Part shown: in pieces, positions 1-10,100 of the stretch | Numbering within the stretch: the first letter of the stretch is position 1 | Layout of the letters: each line of letters begins with the position of its first letter | Assembly (NCBI RefSeq): GCF_004359215.1 | Contig: NC_090614.1 | Span: forward strand, 1,966,291-2,011,409 | From: Bremia lactucae | Lineage: Eukaryota > Oomycota > Peronosporomycetes > Peronosporales > Peronosporaceae | Length of the DNA: 45,119 bases | Direction of reading: 5' to 3' | Notes under the pieces: generated by a model | What the model was told of the DNA's origin: nothing | Seen by the model: the letters and a program-made list of their open reading frames with translations, nothing else | Database searches by the model: none | Program-made: the position numbers and the translations under genes

Positions 1-93
1 GATACCTCATCACCAGGTGCAGAGACACATAATGATTGTGTGTCTGGAGCAACTTTTGTCAAGAGATTTGCAAATTCTCTTGAGGTTGCTGGA

Positions 94-1138
94 TCAGTAG
101 GGCGTTGCGCCCCTACTGACCCCGTCCATTTTTTGGCGGTCCGCCTCGCTGTTGCGATTTCGCAACAACGTCGGATCCGCGACCGTTGCCCTTTTTGGCA
201 TACGGTCCAAAATTACGTTCAGTACCTTTCGGTGCTGGGCGTGGGGCACTACTCTCATGAGCGTAGTGTCCCAATTTTTGGCAGCGATGGCATTTCTGCG
301 ATTGCTTATTGTTCGAAAAGCGAGGTCGACGTAAGAAAGGTCCATGGGTTCTGGACCTCCTAACTCGTGTCGTCTTGGTGGACGATATGATGACGAACTA
401 GCTTGAGCCTGTCTCAAGCTAAAGTCCTCCTGTTCCGCTACGGATATTGCTTCTTCAAGCGTATCCAGTTCCAAGCGGAACAGGTGGGTCTTTACGGGAC
501 TATCCGTAAGACCTTGCATGAACACCGTAATTAACGTGAGTTCTTGGACTGGGTTATTTGTTATACAACTCGCTAAGAGTCCTATGTGCTGGGCATATGC
601 GTGAACATCACGCTTGCCTTGCTTGAGTTTCAGAAGCTCTAAACGAGCTCTGAACTCAGTTCTTAGAGGTTCAAACGTCTGTTTGAGCCGGGCTTATAAA
701 GCCTCTAGCGACACAAAGACGTATGAATCGCGCAACTGAAGGCTTAATGCCGAAATTTTGGCACGACCTGCCAAATTTGATTAAGCGAATGCGACTTGCA
801 TGTGCTCATCGATGATGTGACGTGCCCTAATGGCATCGTCCAACTCGACAAACCATCTCAAGAAGGAGTCTTCTTCGACTCCCCTTTACTTAGAGATGTC
901 AATCTTTAAAGTTTCGGGACAAAGCGTTTGCGTCATCCCAAGTACAGGGGCCTATCTGTACCTGTTGTAACCTCAACAGCTCTGCCTGTTGAGAGCCCTG
1001 CTGATTCAGCAAGGCTACTTTTTCCTTCATCTCGTCAATTTCATATTGTATGAACTTGGCGATGGTTGATTGGAGGGCATCTCTGTCCAAATTGGACAGC
1101 ATTGCCGATGTTGCATCGTTTCCTACGGTCGAACTCAT
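94..1138 (-). pseudogene. Gypsy retrotransposon gag, broken
   Basis: Capsid-like polyprotein of an LTR retrotransposon that runs leftward out of the window. Reading starts near 1138 (MSSTVGNDATSAMLSNLD), continues with a coiled stretch (DEMKEKVALLNQQ), and after frame changes and stops resumes as gag core near 525 (VFMQGLTDSPVKTHLFRLEL is visible around it), followed by the proline and aspartate motif GGPEPMDLSYV. A zinc knuckle can be read at about 240-300 as CHRCQKLGHYAHESS, a C-x2-C-x4-H pattern whose last cysteine is replaced by serine. The same gag N-terminus occurs on the plus strand at 44623. Stops and frameshifts make it non-functional. Family assignment rests on these motifs and the adjacent LTR. 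Confidence 0.8.
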
Positions 1139-1280
1139 TCGTTCGACCGCACTCCTTTCTATGTCACTTAGAAAGGAGTAGCTTTCAGGGGAAACGTGAT
1201 GCGTGTCCCATTATCATCCAACATGTCCATGTTAGATGTAGGAAATGTTGTCCTTGGACGGACTACAAAATGCTGCCTGG

Positions 1281-1722
1281 TGTAACGGGTACAACGACTT
1301 GTACTGCTTCAGTACAAGTCCACTTCGCACTGCTTCAGTTGCGAGTGGTGCCTTACGTCACTTCACCTACACTAGTACGTGCAGAGGAAGATTTTGCTTT
1401 AAGACAACTAACTTAAAGAGGGTTAAATGAAAACCTGTATTAATATGATTAAGTGTCTCTTTTTCTATCTTTGTAAATGCTAACTTAATTGTATCTAATA
1501 CTAAACATGTAATTGAATTCTTATCTGTCTATCTCTTTGTTTACGTTTACAGCTGATTAGTCTGCGGAATAAATAAATTTAATGGTCTATACCTATTTAT
1601 GGATAAGAATTCTGAATATTACTATATAAAGTAACATCCTGCAAATATTGTTTACCTTTTAAATAATATATTAATTAACAACATTTAAGTGTTATTTTTA
1701 TGTAACGATACACCCCGTTACA
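1281..1722 (-). repeat. 5' LTR of the leftward Gypsy element
   Basis: A 442-base LTR bounded by TGTAACGG... and ...CCCGTTACA. It is the same family as 41501-41954, 42201-42654 and 44148-44573. The broken gag lies on its inner (low-coordinate) side on the minus strand, so this is the 5' LTR of an element transcribed leftward. Bases 1297-1319 form a perfect 9-base inverted repeat with a 5-base loop, shared by most copies. No target duplication can be checked, because the other end of the element is outside the window. Confidence 0.85.
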
Positions 1723-2357
1723 TCGAGTGGAAGGAGCCGCTTATTTATAATTCGAAAAGTAGGATAGAGGAGAGTAGATCAGCACAAAATGATATATTTC
1801 CGCTCATTTAAAAAATATGCGAAGCGCAATACATAATGCTTCTGATTGGTTGATACAAATCAAATTGGCAGCGACGGTCATTTATTTTTACATGGGGTGG
1901 AGTAACCAAATGGTCGGGTGGAAATAACCAAATGGTGGGGTAGCAATAACATTTCCTGAAATTTATATATTTGTACTTCTTTGCTTTTTTCCTTTCATAC
2001 CACATTATATTAATTATTACTCTTTAAGGAAACAATACTTATGCAACGGGACACCCCATTACAATGTTGCAGTATCCATAAAGCTATTAGCGTGAATGAT
2101 GTAATGGGTTTGTGTAGATATTAAGTGCATGGTGGTACCAGTGCCTTAACGCCATATAAAAGGTCGAGCAAAAAGCTGAGCGTAATAAGCCGACATCGTG
2201 CTGAAAGTCACTTAGACCTTGTCCATTTGTAATATTTAAGGTGCGGAGGGGTGTCATACCTTTATGCTTCAAGATATCCTCATTTTTCCATTTGTGTAAG
2301 TATTCGAATAGACAGTACGTCTACACGTAAGTAGCAATATAACCATAATCTTAATAT
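1723..2357. other. AT-rich spacer with an imperfect 22-base triplicate
   Basis: No convincing gene. Bases 1892-1950 hold about two and a half copies of a 22-base unit, with the middle copy at 1911-1932 (TGGTCGGGTGGAAATAACCA is its first 20 bases). The short open frames present have no protein-like composition. The spacer separates the leftward retroelement from the 3' end of the sulfite oxidase gene. Confidence 0.5.
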
Positions 2358-4103
2358 TTAATGTTCGTCGACCGAGTGCTCCACTGTCACATGCACTCGA
2401 TGCCAAGCATTGTTCAGCACACCCCGCATATTCCAAATAGGAGGAATGGTGTCAGGCTGAACATTGTAAGAAGCATCGATAGCTTTACACATGATATCCA
2501 GTGTTGTCGTGCCTGAAAGCACCTCCACGTCTAATTCCCAAGGCGTCCAAGCCCATGCTCGATTATACTTTTGACGTTTACCTAGCTCATGCAATTCTGC
2601 AGGCGTCCACGTCTTACCACCATCAACCGATACATCTACTCGAATGATATTGCGACCACCGCCACTCCAAGCATAGCCTTTGACAGTGACAATGGAGCTA
2701 TCCGACGTATCAGTGACCACGTGAACGGATCCGTCCTTGGGTTCCGTAATTGCAGATTGAACTGGAAGTTCTTGAATCGAAGCACCTGCAAACTTCCAAT
2801 AATCATCCCGCGAGTAGTCAACATTGGGTGGAAAGCCTTTGTAGTCTCGCTGTTGCCAGAAACTCGGACTCTCGTCACTCGAAAGTATAATCCGATGTAC
2901 AAACTTGACGTTACGAGCCCCTACGGTACCTGGTACAATCGCTCGCAAAGGATAGCCGTGGTCTCGTGGGATCGTCTCTCCATTCATTTGAAATGCCAGT
3001 AGCACCTCTTTCCTCGGATCTAAAGCCGTGGCAGCAGGAATGGATGCACCATACGTATTGCCCTCCAAGTCGGCATCCAATCCTTCAAACTGAACGTGCT
3101 GCATAACGCTGTTTTGGTCAGCTTGGCCCATCTCAAGAGAGTTTTCAGATAACGACGATTCATCCGTAATGCCAATACTAGCTAGCACATCCGATAGCAA
3201 CACACCCGTCCACGTGGCGGTCGACAGTGCTGTGGTATCCCAACTTAAACCGTTCACTTGCTTTACACTCGACATCTCGGCTCGTCGATTTCCAGCACAT
3301 TGAATTGTTGTCGTAATTGTATGATGTTGAAACTTGTTCTTTAAATCATCGATTGTAAATTCCACGTTTCTCTCTTGATCGATGCCTAGTCCTGCGATTT
3401 TTAATGTAAATGTTTCAATATCCACCTCGGGTACTGGCAAATGGTTACGCACAAAAAAGAGGTCGTTGGGGGTTATGAACGACTGCATGAGTAACTCGGC
3501 TGGGGGCTCGGCGTTAAATGGCATACTGGAATTGACGTTCAAAGCCGGATGACGGGTCGGATCTTTGCTGTACGGTCCTTTACCGTACCGTTCCTTTCGT
3601 ACTGTTTCCAGCAACTCGACGTCCTCCTGTCGCAAGTTGCCAACCCGTAGCGTCTCGAGTATTTTGTGTACATCCGCGTGGTTATGAGCAGCATAAAGTT
3701 GCCAAAATGGTTCAATGGAACGCCCAGCAGCCAAGAGAATTTTCGTTCCGCCCGGGTGCGACGCAATAAATTTTGTAATATCGTAAACGCCGTGTCGGTA
3801 GACGACCCACGTACCGTTTTTATGAGCTCCTGTATGCTTTTGCACTTCATCTAATGAGAAAACAGGCAAGTCGGGTCGACGAACGCCAGGAGGTCCTGAG
3901 GTCTCAACTTCCTCGACTTTCGACTCACATAGTGATGGGCACATGGTCACTCCGACCGCAGTTGCTCCGACTGCATAAAGCTTCCATGTGGGTATAAAGC
4001 TTTGATGGCCATTTGATTGGGTCCACACAGCCTGCAAGGAAGCCTTAAAATAAGTCGAAGAAAAAGCACGACGCAACGAAGCCGTGATGTGGCGAGACAG
4101 CAT
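2358..4103 (-). CDS. SUOX: Sulfite oxidase, mitochondrial type
   Basis: Oxidises sulfite to sulfate with a molybdopterin cofactor and passes electrons to cytochrome c; the animal enzyme acts in the mitochondrial intermembrane space. The ATG at 4103 opens a basic, serine-rich presequence (MLSRHITASLRRAFSSTYF) and gives 581 residues; the frame extends 16 codons further up only from a TTG. The order of domains is presequence, a short hydrophobic segment (about residues 43-54), a cytochrome b5 domain with the heme motif HPGG (116-119) and second histidines in AAHNHADVHKIL, the molybdenum domain with the cofactor cysteine in TIQCAGNRR (Cys269), and a C-terminal dimerisation domain. All landmarks of the animal-type enzyme are present and no intron is needed. 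It faces the nitroreductase gene head to head across 83 bases. Confidence 0.95.
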   Translation of the reverse strand: MLSRHITASLRRAFSSTYFKASLQAVWTQSNGHQSFIPTWKLYAVGATAVGVTMCPSLCESKVEEVETSGPPGVRRPDLPVFSLDEVQKHTGAHKNGTWVVYRHGVYDITKFIASHPGGTKILLAAGRSIEPFWQLYAAHNHADVHKILETLRVGNLRQEDVELLETVRKERYGKGPYSKDPTRHPALNVNSSMPFNAEPPAELLMQSFITPNDLFFVRNHLPVPEVDIETFTLKIAGLGIDQERNVEFTIDDLKNKFQHHTITTTIQCAGNRRAEMSSVKQVNGLSWDTTALSTATWTGVLLSDVLASIGITDESSLSENSLEMGQADQNSVMQHVQFEGLDADLEGNTYGASIPAATALDPRKEVLLAFQMNGETIPRDHGYPLRAIVPGTVGARNVKFVHRIILSSDESPSFWQQRDYKGFPPNVDYSRDDYWKFAGASIQELPVQSAITEPKDGSVHVVTDTSDSSIVTVKGYAWSGGGRNIIRVDVSVDGGKTWTPAELHELGKRQKYNRAWAWTPWELDVEVLSGTTTLDIMCKAIDASYNVQPDTIPPIWNMRGVLNNAWHRVHVTVEHSVDEH

Positions 4104-4186
4104 GGTCAAATCTTTATTTACTTGAATCTCTGGCTTTTGCAGCCACAACAAAAGGACTACTTCTCTAACTCTTCTAATTGGTCAGT
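4104..4186. promoter_or_regulatory. Short shared divergent promoter
   Basis: Only 83 bases separate the ATG of sulfite oxidase (4103, minus) from the ATG of the nitroreductase-fold gene (4187, plus). Core promoters and 5' untranslated regions of both must lie here or overlap the coding regions. An inverted CCAAT (ATTGG, 4177-4181) is present. I see no clear TATA box or oomycete initiator, so the regulatory role is inferred from geometry. Confidence 0.5.
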
Positions 4187-4936
4187 ATGACTTGTTCACA
4201 AATGCAAGCGATCGTGGCGTCGACCACCGCGACGGTGTGTCTAGCACTTTATGTGCTAAAGCTACGTGCGGAGATGACTACTCTTGGTCATCGTAAAGAG
4301 AAAACTGCGGCAGGAAGCAACAAGATAGTGTATAATGCCGATGGGGACAGGCTCTGGACTGCCGAGGCGCTCATTGCTGAACGCCGCAGTATTTTCCCGA
4401 CCGACTATGATAGCGATAAAAAAGTGCCTCGTGACGTGCTAAAGAAAATGCTTACCGCTGCTAACTGGGCACCTACGCATGGTAGGACCGAGCCGTGGCG
4501 CTTTGTGGTGTTTGAAGCGCTTGAAAAGCGCCTGGAGCTCGGTCAACTTATGGCGACGTGGTATCGGACCAATGTACCGGCCAACAAGTTTTTGCAGTCG
4601 AAATATAACAAGATGATTTCCAATTGCTCCGTCTCATCGTACGTCATTGCAATTTGCCTAAAGCGCCAAAAAAGCGGTAAGATTCCGGAATGGGAAGAAT
4701 TGTGCGCCGTGGCCTGTGCTGTCCAGAATATGCATCTAGTGGCCACTACTCATGGCGTAGCGGCGTACTGGAGCTCAGGTCCACCGATAACGTTGGCGCA
4801 AGAGATGAAGGACTATTTGCAGTTGGAAGCGAAAGACAAATGCATTGGTCTCTTCTACGTCGGAATGCCAAAGGAAGACGCCAAGGTGCCTAAAGGTACT
4901 CGCAAGCCTATCGAAGACAAGGTCACATGGGTGTAG
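4187..4936 (+). CDS. Nitroreductase-family flavoprotein, N-terminally anchored
   Basis: Single exon, 249 residues from the ATG at 4187; the frame also extends to a TTG nine bases earlier. Residues 7-25 are hydrophobic and look like a membrane anchor or signal anchor. The rest is a nitroreductase fold like the bacterial YdjA subgroup: ERRS at 65-68 and WAPTHGRTEPWRF at 94-106 match the FMN phosphate and isoalloxazine contact regions, with YWSSGPP and a C-terminal LFYVGMPKED stretch completing the pattern. These enzymes use FMN and NAD(P)H to reduce nitro compounds, quinones or related acceptors; the substrate here is unknown. Its head-to-head pairing with sulfite oxidase suggests possible co-expression, which is an inference. 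Confidence 0.85.
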   Translation: MTCSQMQAIVASTTATVCLALYVLKLRAEMTTLGHRKEKTAAGSNKIVYNADGDRLWTAEALIAERRSIFPTDYDSDKKVPRDVLKKMLTAANWAPTHGRTEPWRFVVFEALEKRLELGQLMATWYRTNVPANKFLQSKYNKMISNCSVSSYVIAICLKRQKSGKIPEWEELCAVACAVQNMHLVATTHGVAAYWSSGPPITLAQEMKDYLQLEAKDKCIGLFYVGMPKEDAKVPKGTRKPIEDKVTWV

Positions 4937-5131
4937 CAAAGTAATTTGAGTTTAGATTTTTTTTGGCTCGAAAAGCGAAACCTGTGATTCTTTCCGGTTG
5001 CTTGCTGAAGCGTTTTCGTATCCTGCAAGCTGTAGGTTGGTCTCATGGAAGTTTATAAACCTTAATAGAACAGCGATTCAATTGATCCTCCGCTCAGTAA
5101 TAGCCGTGTCGTATTCGTGTCTACGACGTAG

Positions 5132-5341
5132 GTGGCTTTCCAATACGAGCAGAAAAATGAAACTGTTGCACCAATTATTTGTAAGACCATAACAGTAGTT
5201 GCGGCTTGTAACGACATTGCAGTCAGCCTCATGGCCCTTTGTAAAATTGGTGCAATACCAGGCAAACTCGTCCTTCGAGAGATACTTAAACGTATGTATC
5301 GTAATTCTCCTGACATGTCCACGCTAGCATATACAATCTAA
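5132..5341 (+). other. Unassigned 69-codon open stretch, possibly an exon
   Basis: Open from just after a possible splice acceptor (ACGACGTAG, ending at 5131) to TAA at 5341, with protein-like composition (IGAIPGKLVLREILKRMY). There is no ATG at its head and no upstream exon that I can join with confidence. It could be the last exon of a small gene, a relic, or chance. The opposite strand is also open over much of the same span. I do not recognise the family. Confidence 0.25.
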
Positions 5342-5551
5342 CCTTTGTTAAAGGATATTTTCCACACGAATACCAAGTATCGGAGGATAGCAGATGCGTG
5401 ATAAACTTCTCATAGTTGATAAAAAAAATCGCACGCGCACTCTGATTGGGTGGAAGTGCGGTGTGCCCACAAAATCAAACAAGCCCAAAATTATGCTATG
5501 TTTCTTAAGTCACAGTCCGGACGTCGAGAAACGAAAGAGCAGCTAGAATGC
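5342..5551. other. Left host flank of the Gypsy insertion
   Basis: About 210 bases without a recognisable gene. It ends in AATGC (5547-5551), the left copy of the target-site duplication of the retroelement that starts at 5552; the right copy is at 13272-13276. Before insertion this sequence was joined to 13277 onward. Confidence 0.7.
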
Positions 5552-6027
5552 TGTAATAAGGCACACATCGGTTGGAGAACCGTTGTTGTGGTACATTTAC
5601 TTTATGGGTAAAATATCCTTTTGTCTAATTTTAAAATAGTTAGTTACTTAAATCCCATTTATTATAGGTGACAAATGTGGTCGCCGCCAGATACAAATTT
5701 GGCGGCCAAAATCTATTTTAAATTAATTAGGGTAGGGTTTTTAGATTTAAATAATTGAGTTATCCCCTTTTGATCTTAATACATTAAGTGCCTTCCTACG
5801 GCTTGCGCATTAATCTGTAAGAGATAGAAGTCTTCCTAAGGTATATCTCCTTGGGCACTAGTTGCCACTTGGTTCTACGAACCCCTGAATCCCTTGAACT
5901 AGGATTCCTTAAGTTTATAGCTTGTACGACTCCCTGAGTTGTTAAACCCATTAGCTCAATAGAACTAAAAGACTCTCTGAGTCTGAAAGTCTTCCTCTGA
6001 CTAAAGGAGCGAGGTAGCTCCGCTACA
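5552..6027 (+). repeat. 5' LTR of element A
   Basis: 476 bases, from TGTAATAAGGCACACATCGG to GTAGCTCCGCTACA. It pairs with the 3' LTR at 12787-13271, which starts TGTAATGGAGCACACATCGG. The following bases (CCTGGTAGAACTCGTAGTC, 6028-6046) occupy the primer-binding position. This LTR family is unrelated in sequence to the TGTAACGG family at the window edges. Confidence 0.88.
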
Positions 6028-6087
6028 CCTGGTAGAACTCGTAGTCAATCTACGCCTGAGTCTTTACAAGACTAATTTCTCACGAAA

Positions 6088-7095
6088 ATGGAAGAGGTTC
6101 CAGAATTTTCAGAAGCGCAACGCGCCGCTTATGACAAGCTCAAAACCTTATTCGGGCTTGAGCACGTGGAATTTAATATCTCCCAGGGACTAGAGGTCCT
6201 GCATGCAAGGCTTGAAGCCTTCATGCGGTACGAAGCCTCCCTGATCGGTCAGGTGCAGGACCATTTAGCGGCATTTATGCCAACCCGGTACATCTCTGTA
6301 CCTGACTCAGAGCCGAGGGCTCGCCCTCAAACTGTAAATGTGAAGACATTTGAGAGAAAGAGGGATAAAATCTTCCTTTTTGGATTAAGCAGATGGAAAT
6401 GTCCAATGATTCCGCCTTGTTCTTAACAGAACGGCAAAAGGTGGCTATGGCCATTTCCAAACTTGGAGGTAGAGCCATGGAATGGGCACTATCGTGCAGC
6501 ACGTCTATAGAAGACACTTTTTCCTTATGGGATTCGCTGACACAGCAAATGACCAGCATGTTTGCACCGCCTGATCAGGCTTTTCGCATGCGAACACGGC
6601 TCCTAGCGACTCGACAGGGTAAGAGAGCCCTAGGAGACTTTGTCCAGGAATTGAGAACTCTCATTGCATCTATGCATCAAGACCTGGTGCAAGAGGCAAT
6701 TGAAATAACCATCTTTATGGGGGGGTCTCAATGAGGGCGTTGCCCGAACGGAATTATTCATCCATCTACTTTCGAAGAGGGAGTCTAGCGCTACGCACCG
6801 AGTTCGACTTTAAGTCTTTTGTGTTAGCACGTCTGTTCACCGAACAAGCTCCTCGAGCACATGGATTCCGTCATATAGAGCGGAACCCATGAATTTAAGC
6901 CTCGTTGAGGAAGGAGAAGAGAAGCTTCAAGCTGTGGAACAGCAAAAGACCATCCGTAGATGTTATATGTGCGGAAGCACGAAACGTTTACGCCCTGCCT
7001 GCCCTCTTCGAAATTCGCGTAAAGCTCGAAAGAGCTCCAACTCCGACCTATACCAGAGATCTGGTACGGTGCGGGAAAACGTCGATACCCAGTAG
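6088..7095 (+). pseudogene. Element A gag remnant
   Basis: Starts with an ATG at 6088 (MEEVPEFSEAQRAAYDKL), shifts frame near 6390, and continues as a recognisable retrotransposon gag core (VAMAISKLGGRAMEWALS, then FRMRTRLLATRQGKRALGDF, about 6440-6680). Stops follow near 6733. A cysteine cluster, RRCYMCGSTKRLRPACP (about 6955-7005), occupies the expected place of the nucleocapsid zinc knuckle but lacks a full C-x2-C-x4-H-x4-C. It is non-functional. Confidence 0.75.
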
Positions 7096-7181
7096 GTGCG
7101 GGGCGCCCTACTGGGGAAGACCTAGGCTCTGTTGAACCTCAAGGAGGTGAGAAGAAACAGAACCTAGCCCCAATCAGCTCA

Positions 7182-10100
7182 ATGCTCAATGGCGCGGGGC
7201 GAGAGTACAAGCCTGGCTTGCTAGTCGCTCAAGCGACTGTAAAGGGCTTTGATAAGCCGTGGTCAATTTTAATTGACTCAGGAGCGTCTTGCAATTATGC
7301 TCGACGCCTTTCCCTTGAAGGAAGTCACAATACGTTGAGGCGCTTAAAGTGCATGAAGGTGATACAACCACTGTTCGCTTAGCGAGGGGTTCGTCCTTGC
7401 GTTTTGTATGCAGTCTCGTGTATCGACAGAAATTAGGTTCTACTCGACCTATTCACCTATGTCGGGTTAGAGCACGATTTTATTTTAAAAAAATCATTTT
7501 CTGAAAAATAAAATAAAATTGTCACTTTTAAAAAAAATTAAAAAAAAATACCATATAAAATTGCTGAAAGAAACAAATAAAAGCCCAACTTCATTTATTT
7601 CTCTCAAAACTGATACGCTAGAGCGACTGGGACTCGTGTCACTATTCCCAAAGTTCCATTGAACTTAGGTATAAAGTTTCTGGACTTTGACAGTATGGAA
7701 CGCTGTCTCGTCCTAGATTTGGATTTGAGATATAATCTCATCCTTGGTATGGCCTGGTTAGAACATCATGAGCCATGGATCGATTGGAAGTCTAAGACCT
7801 TAGGCGCCACGCGCAATGTTCCTAGTAAAGTTTTGGAGAGTCATGAATCCACCTTTGCAATGCAACAAAAGCGCTATTAGCGCGGATCCTTGAATGAGTC
7901 TGTCAGTGTTTTAGACATTGGCATGTCTGAGCTAATAAACTTTAATGTTAATAACATTGATTTTGAGCTCGACTCAGTAGAAATAAGTAGAACGGCACGT
8001 ACTCCGTCGAGTGACACTCGTTGTAATAACGATTCACTGAATGCTGAAAGAACTGTTGGCCTAAGGCCGAATCATCAAGGGTGCAATATCCCTGAGATAC
8101 GTGGAGTGACATGCCTAAGTCCACCGAGTGTGGTCGGCCGAGGTGGCACCATACTGAGTGTCAATAGTGACACTATTGGCGGTTCGCCAGGGCATTTTGG
8201 GTCCAATCCTCCTAATGCACGTGAAGCGACACGTGAACGTTCGCTGGATAAGGAAGTTGAATTACCTAACTCCTTGTCGGATGTCAAATTAGACACCATG
8301 TCTTGTATAGAACCAATACAGGCTGGAAAACCCGGGGATGTGAATGTCCCGGCCTCTAAGAGGCGTATTGTCTCCACTCCAAGACAGGATGGACAAGAAG
8401 CGTGTATACCCTAAAAAAGTGATACGAGTGAGCAAGTACATACGCTTGTAAATGGTGTAACCGGTAATATTGAGGGGAAGTTAGCCTTGCGGCAATCCCT
8501 TCGTTACATGCTCTTTTGGAGCTAGACGAAATGTCTATTGATGAGTGCGGTCGAGCCTTAAAGGCTGGTGACTTATCTGAAATGGCGGTCATTGTAACTA
8601 TGGTTGAGTTAAACTTATCGTCATTTCTACACGAGCTGTCCTGGATGACACAAAAGCTGCACTTAGTGCGCGAAATGGGTCATCGATACTTAAAGATCCT
8701 ACGATCCCTTTTGTTCCTTGATTAAGGAATTCCAGATGTGGTATGTAATAACCCACCATCTATTTTACCTCTGGATAGAGGTGTTCGTCATGAAATTGAC
8801 TTGGTTCCGGTAACCAAATACTGTGTCACAAGACAATGGCCTTTACCAAAGGAGCAGTGTGACGTCATTGACGATTTCTTTCGCGCTAAGCACGAGGCTG
8901 GAATAATACGAGAGGGCAAATCTCCTCATTCGACACCGACATTTTGTGTCAAAAAAACCAGATGGTCAATGGCGCAATGTACATGTTTATAATAAGCTTA
9001 ATGCTATCACTATACCAGCACAAACCCCCATTTCTAGAAAGGATGTTCTTCAGAATATTATGGTGGGATGTACAATGTACAGTGCATTGGACTTAGTCGA
9101 TGGTTGCTACCAATTGCTCATGCAAGCTAGCCATATCCCGCTTACAGCGGTTAGCACTGCAAGCGGCATGTTATGGGAGTGGCTGGTTATGCCACAAGGG
9201 CTTTCCAACGCTCCGGCAACATTTAATCGTCTAGTGAGGCAATTGTTTCGCCCTCATCGAAGTTAAGCACAGACTTATTTCGATGACATTTTTGTCCATA
9301 GTCGTGCGGAGCAGGATCGGTCGGATATGGAAAACCATTTAAACCATTTGCGAGCAGTGCTCGGGTGCATGCGCACTAACAAATTGTATGCCAATGCATA
9401 TAAATGCATTTTTGGCGCAGACGAAATTCCTTTTTTAGGATGCTTCAATGGAAAGCGAGGCCTTAGAGCGGATCCCGCTAAGGTGAAAGCCATAGTAGAT
9501 TGGCCGGTTCCTAAAAATCAAAAGGATTTGCGTTAGTGGTTTGGTCTCGCCAACTATTTACGAAAATATAGCAAAAATTACGCTGATATGGCTAGGTCAT
9601 TATCTAATCTCCTTAAAAAGGATTCAGAATGGTGCTGGACTAGCAACTAAAATAATGCTTTTCGAGCACTAAAGGATAGTCTTATCCTTGCCCCGATTCT
9701 GGCACTGCCAAACCCAAATTGGCTTTTCAGTGTCGTCTATGATGCATCAGATTTTGCCATTGGCAGTGCTCTGTTACAAATAGATGCTGCGGAAAAGAAT
9801 AACCCTTGCTATGAAGTATGCTCTCGTCAAAGTCAGAGTTCATCTGCTCGACTCTGAGCCGTTTGTGGTTGCAGATCTCGCGTCATTACGCACGGCGACT
9901 ACGTCGCCCCATCTCTCACAGAGAATGGCCCGATGGCTATCCTTTTTTGCGGAATACAACTTCGAGGTGAAGTATAAACCCGGCAAGCAAAATGCTTTGG
10001 TCGATGCGTTATCACGCAGGCCGGATTATGAGCTTTCTCATCTAAAGACTATCTCGTAACCTATTTTTAAATTAATCCGTTCGGCTTACGCCAAGGATGG

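Noticed and set aside
2589..3002. 137-codon plus-strand frame
   Set aside because: Shadow inside the sulfite oxidase gene.
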